A stretch of DNA of 64,000 nt from positions 1 through 64,000 of the IMG/VR virus record IMGVR_UViG_3300044630_002434; one strand, written 5' to 3'. The translations under genes were made by a program, and so were the position numbers. The notes under the pieces are model-generated. The model was not told where the DNA came from and made no database searches. It saw only the letters and a list, made by a program, of their open reading frames with translations. Within the stretch, counting starts at the first letter, position 1, and every line of letters begins with the position of its first letter. This document shows positions 9,775 to 22,300 of the stretch, piece by piece. The stretch is from a virus.

Positions 9775-10385
9775 TAGTCTTTTTCCTTTGTCTCTGGTTC
9801 TTCGTAATTATATTTAGTGTTGTACCGATTAAGCACTAAACCTTTAGAGAAGTCTAATCCCTCAGTTTGACCAGCAAGCCAAGGCTCTAGCCAAGGATTT
9901 AAGTCGCGAGTTCCAGCAGCGTCAATCATGGAAAAAATAAAAGCCTTTTCTGCATCCTCCGAAATTGTGTCAGATTCCCCAATTGAGTAAGCATGAAAGT
10001 CTGGGTCCTCCAGCATTATATCTGCAGCAATATTCATTTTTTGCTCTGATAGACGTAAACCACTGACACCTGAAGGCTCTTTTAAAACTTTCTGCTCTTG
10101 ATTTACTGCATCTTTTACTGCCTTATACGGCTTTTCAGGCTGTACTTCTGAAGCAACATAGGAGTTAAGGTTAAATAAAGCAATGTTAAGCCAACCATTT
10201 GCAGTTGTTGGTTTTACACCGCCACGCGCTTCAATGATTCTATTAACTCTGTCAGCCCCATCAAAAGACTCTTGACCTTCAGGAAAGACATATCTAACAG
10301 AAGTGTCTGAGGCAACAATAGAGAAACTATGCTTTCCATCTCCATAGATAGAGTCACTCAGCCGTACTACTTTAATATTTGCCAC
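9774..10385 (-). CDS. Hypothetical protein of the head module
   Basis: 203 residues, starting at a GTG at 10385 with AGGAATG upstream. The N-terminal 60 residues look like a small beta domain (HSFSIVASDTSVRYVFPEG); the rest is mixed helical with no recognisable motif and a charged tail (EEPETKEKD). It lies 12 bases after the giant protein gene and overlaps the next gene by one base, so it is part of the same head operon. No function can be assigned. Confidence 0.75.
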   Translation of the reverse strand: MANIKVVRLSDSIYGDGKHSFSIVASDTSVRYVFPEGQESFDGADRVNRIIEARGGVKPTTANGWLNIALFNLNSYVASEVQPEKPYKAVKDAVNQEQKVLKEPSGVSGLRLSEQKMNIAADIMLEDPDFHAYSIGESDTISEDAEKAFIFSMIDAAGTRDLNPWLEPWLAGQTEGLDFSKGLVLNRYNTKYNYEEPETKEKD

Positions 10386-10397
10386 TTGATGTCATTC

Positions 10398-13300
10398 CTA
10401 TCCGTAAATATCTGACCAGTTGTCAGTGGTGTAATTTAGTATCTCACTGGCTCTGTCAGAAATCATATCTAACACATCCTGTGGCATATATCCACTACTG
10501 TATCTGCTTTTTAGTTCTTGTAAAGCCTGTGCAATTCTTTTATCCATTAACATCTTGAATGTTACAGGACCCACTCTATCAAATATTTGCTTTCCAAGGT
10601 CATTACTTACTCCAAGACTTGTAGTTAGATAGTCGTAAGGACTTTGGTATCCATTACTAGTCTGTTCTATAGCAGTGCGAATAGCAACAGCATCAGCATG
10701 GTCAAACGGTATTGGAATCCATGCTTCAGCCACATTTTCGTGGACTGGAGTGTTGGGAACATCGTTTCCACGTACCATCATAACATTATTTGACCCGCGG
10801 TCATTATTCTGGATAATAGCATCCATAGCCAATATACCAAGAGCATTGTTAATGCTAACGTGACTAGCAACATCTACAGCATTTACATCAAATATTCCTG
10901 ATTCAGACATGCGGACTAGATGAGGAGTGTCAAGTTCTGGGCTACTATTTGCACCAACAACAAGTTCGTCACTGTTGATAGAAGGGATACTTAGGTTAGT
11001 CCCAAGTTCACTGGTGATTATTCTGGTGCTGTTTGCATCTCCTTGACGGTCAACAACTGGAAGACCAACAATACCAAGAGCGCGACCAACAATATTAGAT
11101 GCTATTTCGGACTGGACGTTGGTCTCTGTTGATACATTTTTTACAAAGAAACGCTCTTCAGTTTTGGTGCTTTGTACCAACCAGATATCACTTGCACCAG
11201 CGTAAGCACCTGAAATTGTAGGTCCATCCTCTGGGCTAGTTGTATTCTGTTGAACCAACTTTGTAATGGTGAATGGTAGAATCTCACCAGTTTCTTGGTT
11301 AGTAACATTTTTTGTTTCTCCAGGAGTCATGCTCGTATCAAATACTTCACTAGGAAGATTCTTTACAGTCTCTCCAGCCTCACTTAACTTTGTGCGGTTA
11401 GGCTCGAATGACAACCTATCTCTTTGAAGAGCATCAAGCATAGAAACAAAGTCAGCCTTAATTGAAGCATCCTTAGCCTTATCACTAGGGCTGTCTCCGT
11501 TAGTAAATACTGGGTCATTGCCATCAGCAAGAATAGTAGCAAGATACTTACCAAGTGCAGCCTTGGCAGGAGGCGATAGTTGGGATACAGAACGCTTTCC
11601 TTCGTAGCCAGTAAGTTGCGTCAACTCATCTGCATAAGGTGCAAGAATCTCTCCAATACCGTCATAGGTACTACGAGTAGCAAAATGGCTTTTAATTTTC
11701 TCATTATTTTCAAATGCATTAGCGCCACTAGCAGCCAACTTATCAATAGCCTTTTTCATGTTTTCGTATGCGCTGTTCTGGACTCGCTCTGTAGATGTTG
11801 GTATTAGAGTTTTCTTTCCTGAGAACCCTGTATCCATCGAGTAAGCCTTACCAAACCAATGCTGTTCGTTAGCGCGTAGGTCTGGTGTCCAACCAATCAT
11901 TGCCATTTCACGAGGAGTCGGGAATGTAGGAGCAAGTTCAGCATCTGATGTCATTGCTTGTCTTAGACCTTCCCAGTCTGAGACTCCATAAGCGTCAAAT
12001 GCTTGCTGAACAACTTTATCCATACTAGCCTTTGCTCTAGCATAGCCAGTACTACTACCGTAATAATCTACTCTTTCTCCACTAGTGTAGCCACGCTGTA
12101 TGTAGTCATAACGCGATTTTAGTTGGTTGTACCCTACCCCAGCGCCATTCCAGTTAAATCCAGTGATAGCCCAGACGTAACCGCCAGTAGCAGACCCAGG
12201 ATGGCTGAAGCCACCAGCCGCAGCAGATACCGTTATGGATTTAGCGCCATTTGCAATGTACCAGTTTTCAGCGTATTGATTGAATAGAGAAGAGAACCCT
12301 GAAGGTTTTGCTCCTTCAATAAACATGCTTGCATTGTAAACATTATCAAGTTTTCCATCTACAAATCTGAATTGCCTAGATGCACTGTAAGTTTTACCTG
12401 TTTCAGTACTCTTAATTCTTACACTTACATCCATGTTGCCAGTGCCAGATGAGTTAATACGTCCGCCAGCGCTAACGCCTTCAATAGTTAAATCGCCACC
12501 AAAGACGTTACCTACGCCCATGCCAAGTGCTACAGCCTTGTTTAGTTCTCTGCTGTCGCCACTTCTAATAAGTTCTATAACTCGGTCAATTGATGGTCTA
12601 GAAACACCAGCGTGCGCAATCTGGGCAGCCTTTTCTGCTTCCCATCCTTGGTCTTGGAAGTGCTTTTGAGTAACAGGGTCACCGTTAGGTGTTACTACAA
12701 AGTTGTCATCTATCCTGTCAAAGTTAGGATTAGAGACTCCTGCCATAGAACCATCAAACTCTATTTGCTGAACAGGGGTAAGTAGATTCTTAGCAATATT
12801 GAGGAATCTTCTGTGTAGAGGGATAGGATTTGGAGCAAGTTGTAGGTTAAGTTCAGCCTCTAATATCTCTTCAGCCTTAGCATCAGCGCGGGCTCGTTTT
12901 GTAGCCAAACTTTCTTCACTATTTGTTGTAGCAAGTTCGTCTACTTTGGTCTTAACGCTCTCTAATACAGTATCAAGATTAGCATTTGATGGAATTTCAT
13001 AACTATCCATAGTTCCATCAGGAGAAACAACAGTAACAATAGCAGTATTCTCACCCTTAGGGTCGATGTTTACATCAACTCTATACTCATTGACATATCC
13101 TGCTGGCTTATGAGTAAAGCCGTAGTCCCATGTTCCTTCAGAACCAGCAGAATCTACTCTAGCGCTCGCGCGGGAATTAGGTACGTAATCTTTTAACTCT
13201 TGCTGGAGAGTTTGCATACGAGTACGCTGAGCCTGAACCCTAGCCATGTGATAACCATCAACAGCATTTCTAGAAGACAAATTTATTCTATCTAGTGCTT

Positions 13301-16300
13301 CTTCTGTTCTTCTATAGCGTCCACTATTCTTAATAGTCCCATCGGTATTTAATGAAGAAAGAGTCCAACCACCTTGACTAGTATCTTGAGTTAAAATCAT
13401 TTCATGCTCTACTGAAGGAACACTAATCTTGTAGGAAAGACCAGTAAAACTATTATCATCAGATGCAATAGATACTTCTACTGGAGCACTTGCATTTAGT
13501 GCGGCTAGTCTTCCTTCAATAGCACTCTTAAGATTTGCTACTTCACGAGCATTAAGACGCTTTTCTCTAGGTGCTAGAGGATAAGGACGCGAAGCCGTTC
13601 CGCCAGTAGACCTTGGAACTTCAATAGCCTCTCGTTTTTCTAAGAACTTTTGTATGACCGCGTCGCCAGCGTCATCAACAGTGTCAAACTTGTTTGGGAA
13701 TTCAACACCGTCAGCAGTTGCTACATATTTACCACTTGCAGTTTCGTAGTAAACCATTCCTTGAGTCCCAGTTACCCTGTCAGTCATGTTGATTTCTTTT
13801 GTAGCCGAAGACTGAGAAACAGACAAGTTTTGACGAGCACCTGGAACTGCATAAGCCCTACTAGGGTATGACTCCAAATCCTGAATGTAAGCGTATGTGT
13901 TTGGTGCTTCGGTTATAGGATTACCTGGAAGAACCTGAGGATTAGCACCAGCAGGTCCTGAGTCTCCTCGCGAAGATGGGGAACCATTAGCACCAGCAAG
14001 ATAAAGATTTGCTTGCGCTGCTGCTTCATTTAGAGTATCAAAATCATCTGAGAAATCAGGATTTCTACCTTGTTGCATTGCCATTGACGCTAACCAAGCA
14101 GATGTTCTAAACTTACCCTCAGGAGTAGCAGTGATTGATACTGCTCTACCACTTGAACTATTTTCGTAGCCGCGTCTTGTCCAGAAAACACCCTTAAGGT
14201 TTTCATCTACTGTAGACATATTAGTTATTGCATATGAACCTGGAGCCTGAAGACCTGCATTTATAATCTTTTGATAAGCCTCTGTCTGCACATCAGGAGC
14301 ATCAGTGTCGGTAGGAGTGTCGCCCTCTCGAGAAGGTCTCAAATCAAGGAGACGGAACTCTGCTCGCGCAATTGCTACATCAAGGTTAGAAATGTACTCA
14401 GTCTCAAGTGAATCAAAATCAGATTCTATATCTACTGAATAGGTCTTACGGTCTTCATCCCATTCAATAGTAGCAACATTTGTCGCATCTATTTTATCGC
14501 TTAAGTCTCTTAATTTAATAAATTTGTTGCCTGCACTAGCCTCTATTGCCTTGTCATTTCTAACATTAAATGAGTCTGCAGAGTTTTGTAGTGCTCTTGT
14601 TCTTTCCTCATCAGTCATAGGGATAGGAGTCGGAGCCTGTGGAGTAGTAGGAGTTGGAGTGGTAGTAGAAGCGCGGTCTATATTTTCTTGTTCAATAGTG
14701 TTGATAATCTGTTTCGCTCTATAAGTTACACCTCCAAGGTTGTCAAAATACTCAATCTCTCCATAAGGACTTCCCTCAGCAAATGCTTGCAAAGAATAAG
14801 CCTGACGGTTTTCAGCCCATTCAATGTTTACTTGACCATCGCTGTCATCGCCTACGTTAGATATTTTAAGGATGTCTCCATCCATTTCAGCATCTCTTAG
14901 CCCATTATCTCTGTCAGCATTAAATATTTGCACATAGGTCTCTAGCGCTGCTGTTCTTTCTTCAGAGGATATTGCAGTAGGTGATGGCTCTGGTGTCGGG
15001 GTAGGAGTAGGTGTTTGAACCTGTGGAGTAGTAGGAGTTGGTTCTTCGCCTCTACCAGTAGCGCGTCGCCAAATTGGACCAAGAACTCGGTCTTTAGGGT
15101 CAGCAAGTTCAACAATTCTCTCGGATAGAGGCGGAAGACCAGCACGTTCGCGGTACTCGCGTACTCTTTCTTGGCGGTCTAGCCACATTTGGTAGGCACG
15201 GCGTGTTTCAGCAACACCCTTACTTAAACCAGTTCCACCTCGCTTTGATACGTATGGACGGATTACTGTCTTAAATTGAGCACCAGCACCTCTACCAGTG
15301 CCTTCAACTCTACGTACTTCAACAGTGTATTTTTCAGTTGTCTCAAACTTACGAGGCGCTTCAATTCCTTTTTGAATATTCAATAAAGGACGTTCCATGT
15401 TTCGTGCTTCGTCGGAAACTGGAGGAGCGAATCTTAGGTCTTCCGTATCTCTACCGCGACCATTCAAGAATAAGAAGTCAGTAGCATACGTTCCATAAGA
15501 ACCATCAGCAAATGCTACATAGGCATAACCCTTACGGGCACGGTCTCCTGAGTTTTCAATTGTCTCCCAAGCGACAATAACTCCTTCGCCTCTACCTTCG
15601 TTCCATCCGTCATACTGGTGAACGACGCGGTCGCCAAGACGAGCCTGATTTTGTCCATCGGCAAATATGTAGTTTTCTTCAGAGTAGCGTTGCCAATCTT
15701 TATCGCCAATCATTCTTACTCGGAAAGGCTCTTCTCCTGGTAGAAGTCCACTAGTAACAAATGGAGATGAGTCTCCAGCAGTAGCATCCTTTATATCCTG
15801 ACCAAAGTTAGGGTCACTGTTGTAGACTACTCGACCTTCAGCAAGAGCGCGTTGTAGGTCTGCATACATAATGTCTGCTTCTCCACGGCTTGATGCTTCT
15901 TGGTATGCAAGTTCAATATTGTTACGCTCTGGGTCACGAATGATTACGTTGTAGTGCTCTGGGTCGCCTTCAAAACCAGCGCCAGATTGAAGTTCAATAC
16001 TGAACTCTCTGCCATTAGGGTCAACTACTGTAGTACTATCAATCTGCCCATGAGGACGAACAATCCTATCTCCAATAGGAGTTCCAGGAGCAAATACTGT
16101 TGGCTCGTCTAACGCTTCTTCGCCAACATCAACAGTAGAGAGCGTGTCGCGGATTGCTTCTCCACCATCGATAATACGGGTAGCAGGCTGACCAAATACA
16201 CGACCTTCTGTTAGGTCTCCTGCTTGTTCAGGGTCACTCATGTCTAGTGGAACTTTTGAACCATCTGGATTTACCCAGTTAAATATGTCCACCCAGTCGC

Positions 16301-19300
16301 CACGGTCTGTCCAAGCCCGTCGCTCTGCACGATTGTCGCGCTCTAAATAAGCGCCATCTTGAATTCGCGAGCGTCTTTCATTTTGCTTTTGTTCCTTTGA
16401 GCGGGCTGGCTTCTTAGGAGTTTTTACTTCTGGCTGTAGGGACTTGCTAATTTCTTTGCCAGCAGATTTTGCATCCTCTAGAGTTTCAAATCTTTGGAAG
16501 TTGTCAATATCTGGTGCTTCTTCCCAGTTGCTTAAGCCACTATCCTTGAAGACACCAACTTCATAACCGCCACCAAAACGCTTAGGCATCTGCATAATTG
16601 TAATTCTGTAAGCATTGGCATCTTTATCAAATACTATTTCTTCAGACCTCTGTGTTGGGTAAGTAATATCTGAAATCTGCGAAGGCTTTTCTTCATTAGT
16701 AGGTTTTGTACCTTCCATAGATTCAAACATCTCTAAAGTAAGAGCAACAATGTCTTCATGCAATGCGCGTAATACGCTGTCTCCGACCTCTTGGGCTTCT
16801 TCAACAGAATTAACAATATTTTCTTGCTCGCCAACTAAGTCGCCATTGTCGTCAAATACCTTGGTAGTAGCGGTTAGTACTCCATCGCCACTTTCTTCAA
16901 TAGTTGTTTCAGCACTGAAATCATCAATGTTTTCATCAGAGTGCTCTAATCTTGGAGCAGGTTTTTCACTAGGCTCTACAACATTAGTTAGCGATGAGTC
17001 GCCTTCTTCACCAGTGTTTAGAGAGTTGGCGCTGATTGGACGACGAACATTATCAAGACGTGTTCCGCCCCAATAAGGACCGCTAGTAAATTCTTCGCCA
17101 GTTTCTAGGTCAACTCGGTGAATAGTAAATCGGTTTTCTTCAACCTCTTCAACTCCAACAACCTGAGACCAACGGTCACCCTTACGGGTACGCATAAAGT
17201 CACCAACTTCAAGAGAGTTAGCACGAACATCTTCGCGGTCTATTGGACGAGTGTTAGCGTCATCTAATACCCATTCGGCTGTACCTAAACGAGTTGGCTT
17301 TGATACTAAGTCTTTAGATGCCTTTACGCCAGCGATATCTTCAGCAGATTCTGGAGTAATAGTTGGAGTAGTGTTTTTTGAATCTTCAATTAACTGTTCA
17401 ACAGTGACCTCTTGACCAGCAAGTGCATTCTCCACAGCCTGAGCCATGTTCCATGCTTCAAGGTCGCGTAAGTAATTAGGGTAAGTTACTGAGTCGTAGA
17501 AGGCTAAATCCTCTGCGTGCTTAGCAGCAATTGCATCAACATCAAATTGACCATTGGCAAGATTTTCTGCTTGAGCGCGGTCTAGAAGTTTTTCAAAGAT
17601 TAACGCTGCTGCTTCTGCATCAGCATCGGCGCTATGCCAATTCTCTAGTGATACTCCATACTCTTCTGCAAGTTTACCTAATGCAACTCCCTTACGAGGG
17701 ACACCAGCATCAGCATTAATTGCTCTAGCAAGAGACTGAGGGTCAATGTAACCTGTAGGAGTGAAATCTACGCCTGTGTTAGATAGTGCATTCTCCAAGA
17801 ACCTACGGTCAAATCTAGAGTTCTGAGCGCCAAGAATTGTATCGGCTCCAGCCCAATCAGCAAATGCTTGATGAGCATCTGCCATGCTTGCTTGTTGTTG
17901 TAAGAAATCATCCGATAAAGGATTTCCATCGCCATCTTTAAGGTTGTCTTTTGACCAACCTTCAAGCGGTCTGCCTGGATTCATGTACATATTGAATCGG
18001 TCTACTACAACGCCATCTTTAATCTTTACAGCACCAAGTTGGACAGGGTTTTCTGTATTAGGGTCAAGACCAGTTGTTTCGTAGTCAAAGAACGTGAAAG
18101 TCATACCCTTTATATTTTCTCGAAGTTGTTCCCAACTTCCAGCGTCGCGCAACATCTGAGCAAATGCGCCCTGTGCGAATGGGTCACTTACTTCGAATGG
18201 GGAGCGTGGCTCGCGTGTAGGAACTGCGCGAGGTGCTTCTCTAAGGGCAGGATTGACTTCCTGAGGGTAGTCAACTTCTGGAGCATCGCTTGGGAAGTTA
18301 TAGAGTGATGCAGCGTTAGCAATATTTTGGTTGTACTGCTTAACAAACTCTGGGTCAGTGTTACGAACATAAACGCCGTCAATGACTTCGCCTTGATTAA
18401 TTGCAGGTAGCGGACCAGAATCAGGAAGTTCACTGTTACGAATAACTTCCATTTTGTATTCGCGACCGTTACGACCCTCTTGACGAGGTTTCCACATCTT
18501 TTCCTGTAATTCGTGTCCTGGGTAGTAACCCTTAACTACAAGAAGACCTTGAGAGATTGCATCTGCATGGTCTGGATTGTTTGGGTTAGGGTCGGAAACA
18601 CTAGCAATAACAAAATTACCCTTAGTTGGGTCAGCCATAACATCGCCAGGCTTAAGTTCATTTGCATGAACTTTTACGCGGTGAATGTCCGTGCCTGCGT
18701 CAAATTCGTAAGAGGCTACGTCGTATTTATTAGACCAACGCGCACGCGCTGCATTAATCATGCCGCGCCATCTAGCGTAGGTAAGTTTGAATTCTTGGCT
18801 GTTGCTTCCTCCAAGGAAATCCCCGTACTGAGGCTTATGAATCTCTGGGAGATTGCCTGACATAGGCATGTCTTCTTCTGGTATACCTCTTACAAAGTTA
18901 ATAGGAGTTATGTTCTTCCACAACTTCTCTTGTACTGGATGTCCTGGGAAGTAACCCTTAACAGAAAGTTTTCCGCGAGAATCTGGCTCGGTTCCAACTT
19001 CAGTAATAGTGAAGCAGTCGCCGATTGTTAAATCTCCAGGTTGCATACTTGTAACAGGAGCACTGAACTTTACAATGCTTGCTTTACTAGGAAGATTACT
19101 TTCCGTATTAGGACCCCAGATATCCTCAGGTAGAGTTCCATCTTTAGGAGGGTCTTGCATTATGAAATCAACAGTTTCTTTTGAAGTTTTATCTCTAGGA
19201 TAATCGTCCATTACGTACTCAAAGATTTCTTTTGAAGTTCCGCCCTTAGGAGGGTCTTGCATTATAAAATCTTCTCGCGGAGCCTGCTCAGGTACAACAA

Positions 19301-22300
19301 CTTTTTTCTGGGCACCTACAGCATCGCCGTAGTCAGAGAACATTTCGCCCTGACCAGCAGTATAACCAGCAGTGTCTTCTGGGTCGTAAGCCATAAATGT
19401 GACATCAGGCTGACCATTGTTAAAGTCTGAGAAGGTATCTTTGTTCCAGTCAGATGGCGCTTGTGAATCGTCCCAAGGTAGGCGGGCTACAGTCTTTAGA
19501 CCGTGGTCACCGTAGATTTCTGGAAGGGTGGTGTCAAATGCATCAGCAGTGATAGCACCTTCTTGCGTAGCAAGAGGAACCATTGCATGTGCGACACGCT
19601 TATCCTGCGTGTCACCCTTGAAAACAGAAACAAGGTCAGTACCCTTAAGGGCAAAACCTGACTTGCCATCTGCAGAAATAAACATACGCATATCTACGTA
19701 CTCTTCTGGGGTATAGATAAACACAGACGCGCCAAATTCGTTAGCATTCTTTGCATCAGTAATAGCCTGATGGAAAATTGCAGCATTTTCTGGACTTGAC
19801 TTTAGTTCGTGCATAGTTAGTGGTGTAATACCACCATCTTGCATTAATTCTATTGCTTCAGTAGACGGAGTGAATGAGTTTGCCGTCTCTACATTGCCTA
19901 CAGGTAAAGAGACATTGCCTTCGCCTGCTGAGGTGTAAAGTCGTACTCCTTCGCCATCTCTAAGTCCACGAAGTCGGTAGACGCTTGCTCTGGCTGGTTT
20001 TCCTGCACTGGCAAGTTCGTCTGCTCTGGCGTTGAGTCTTGAGGCTCGTTCTGCATTTGGTTCTCCAATTCTTTCTGGCTCTGGCTGAGCCTCTGTAATA
20101 ATACCCGATGGTACCTCTGGCTTGTCAAGTTCAGGCTCAATGCCTTCGCCGTCCATCATTGCTTGCATTTCTTCGTCAGATAGGTCACCAGATGAGCGAC
20201 CCTCTTCTACGTCAGAGGCAACTGGCTTGTTTTCAGCCTGTGCAGCCCAAGCGCGGTCTGCAATTTCTTGAAGGATTTCGTTGGTGTCTTCACCTTGAAG
20301 TTGGAGCGCATCTCGTATAAATTCTGAGGCAATGTCTACATAGAACTCATCGCCGTTTTCATCGAAGTATGTAAATGGTGTTACTCCTACTTCGTATTTG
20401 CTGCCCTCTTCGCGAGGCTCTAAGGAAAATTCGAGATTGTCAATTAATTCTTGAGTATCAAAATTTTGTGCAAGAACATATGGGTCATTAGTCCAACCTA
20501 CAGAAAAACCATCTTGATTTAAAGCATCGCCTTCTTCAACTGTGGTGATGTCTTCAAGAGCGACTGGATTAGGGTCAATCTGCGTGTAGCCTTCTGGAAG
20601 TTTAATATCTTCATTACTTGGCAAGAATGGAACGTGGTCAAAACCACTATCAACCCATGACTGCAGTTCATCTTCAGTCAAACCTTCAATAAGTGCTGGG
20701 TAGTTAGGGTCCTCTTCCTGAGCGTCTTCTTCGGCAGTGTTTACATCTTCAATTGGCTGTTCGCCCTTTGCAGGGGTTACTTCGCTAACTTCTGGAATAT
20801 CTTTAATGCGGTCAAGAGCGTCTGCAACATCCTCTCCCTTGACTTCTTCAATAAATCCACTCTTAGGAGGGTCGTAAAATGCAGTAATTTCTTCTTCGTC
20901 TTCTGCCTTGCTAGGTCCACTCTTAGGAGGGTCAGAAATTATATTAATTTCTTCGTCTTTTGCGCGGTCTAGACGAGCCTTACCCTTTTCATAAGTATCA
21001 GCAACAAACTTATCTGCATTCTTACCTTGCTTCTTAAGAGCAAAGTAAAGTGCTTCTGCTGAAACCTCTTCTATACCCTCGTTAAACTCTAAACCGCCGT
21101 ATCCTAATCCGTTAATACGGTCTAGGCTGTCTCCGATAAGAGCCTCTTGCAAAGCGTTAGCAATTTCCCGTGGCTTAAATTTAGTAGCAAGTGTTTCAGG
21201 GTCATCGGTGAAGTCAGTGCTGTCTTCATTTACGCGACCACTTGGGGTGTAGTCTCCTTGCTCAAGTTCGTAAGCGCCCTGCGGAACTTCAAGAGCAGGA
21301 ACAACTTTCTTAGGAAGTTGTGCAATAGGTTGTTTTTCTTCTTTTTTGTCTTGCTGTATTTCCTGTCCACCAAGTTTTTTAGTAATAGCCTCTGAGCCCT
21401 TACGGAAATCATCTTCAAAGCCTTGAAACTTCTTTTCAAATGTTTTTTGGTTAGGGTTTGTAGTTTCTTTATCGCCAGCAATTGCGTCAGCAATTCTTTT
21501 TGCTTGCTCGGCAAGTTGTTCAGGAGTTCGGTCTGAAGGAGCAGTACCGTCACGCAAAAAGTTTGCAATATTACTTGCTACGTCGCGAAGCGAACCTGCG
21601 GTTTCGTTGTTTGCAATTTCATCAAGACCACTAAGAAGCATGTCGTCAGTAAGTTCTGAAGGAGTTTCTGCTCCACCAAGAGCATCCTTGATGGACTCAT
21701 CAAGCATTGAGGTCCAGTTGTCGCCCTTAGCAACTTCGCCTCCGTTTTCGTCAATTAAACGGTAAGACTTGGAGCCATATTCATTGTTAGTCTGAGCAAC
21801 AGTGTAAACGCCATCCGAGAAAGCCTTTTCTCCTGCGTTTCCTTGGAAGTTCTCTACTGCTTCCCAGCCTGCAGGGGAGTCCACAAACTCTAAATCTGCT
21901 TCTGCAATAATGTCGGACTCATCTGCTGCTGTAGTACGAGCAGTGGCAGGGCTGTAGCCGTCTTTAGTTTTTCCTGGAAGATATGCTTCAATGCCTTCTG
22001 CAGAACTTGCAGGAACACGAACAATACCTTTAGGAGTTTCAACATCAAAAGTATTTGAATCAGCAGCAGCGCCAACCGAGCGACCAGTTAGCCAACGAAC
22101 TGAACCATCGCCAGTACGCACAAGAAGACGCATACCGCCACCTTGTTCAGCGAATCGACCTAAGCGGTCACGACGCTGGCGCATAGCACGCATACGACGT
22201 GCCCAGTACGAGTTGCCATCTCCAGAGAATGCTGCAGTAATTGTTTCAAAGGCTTGTACGCCTTCTTGAGTAGCACCTAAGCGAGTTGTAGCGTACTTAC

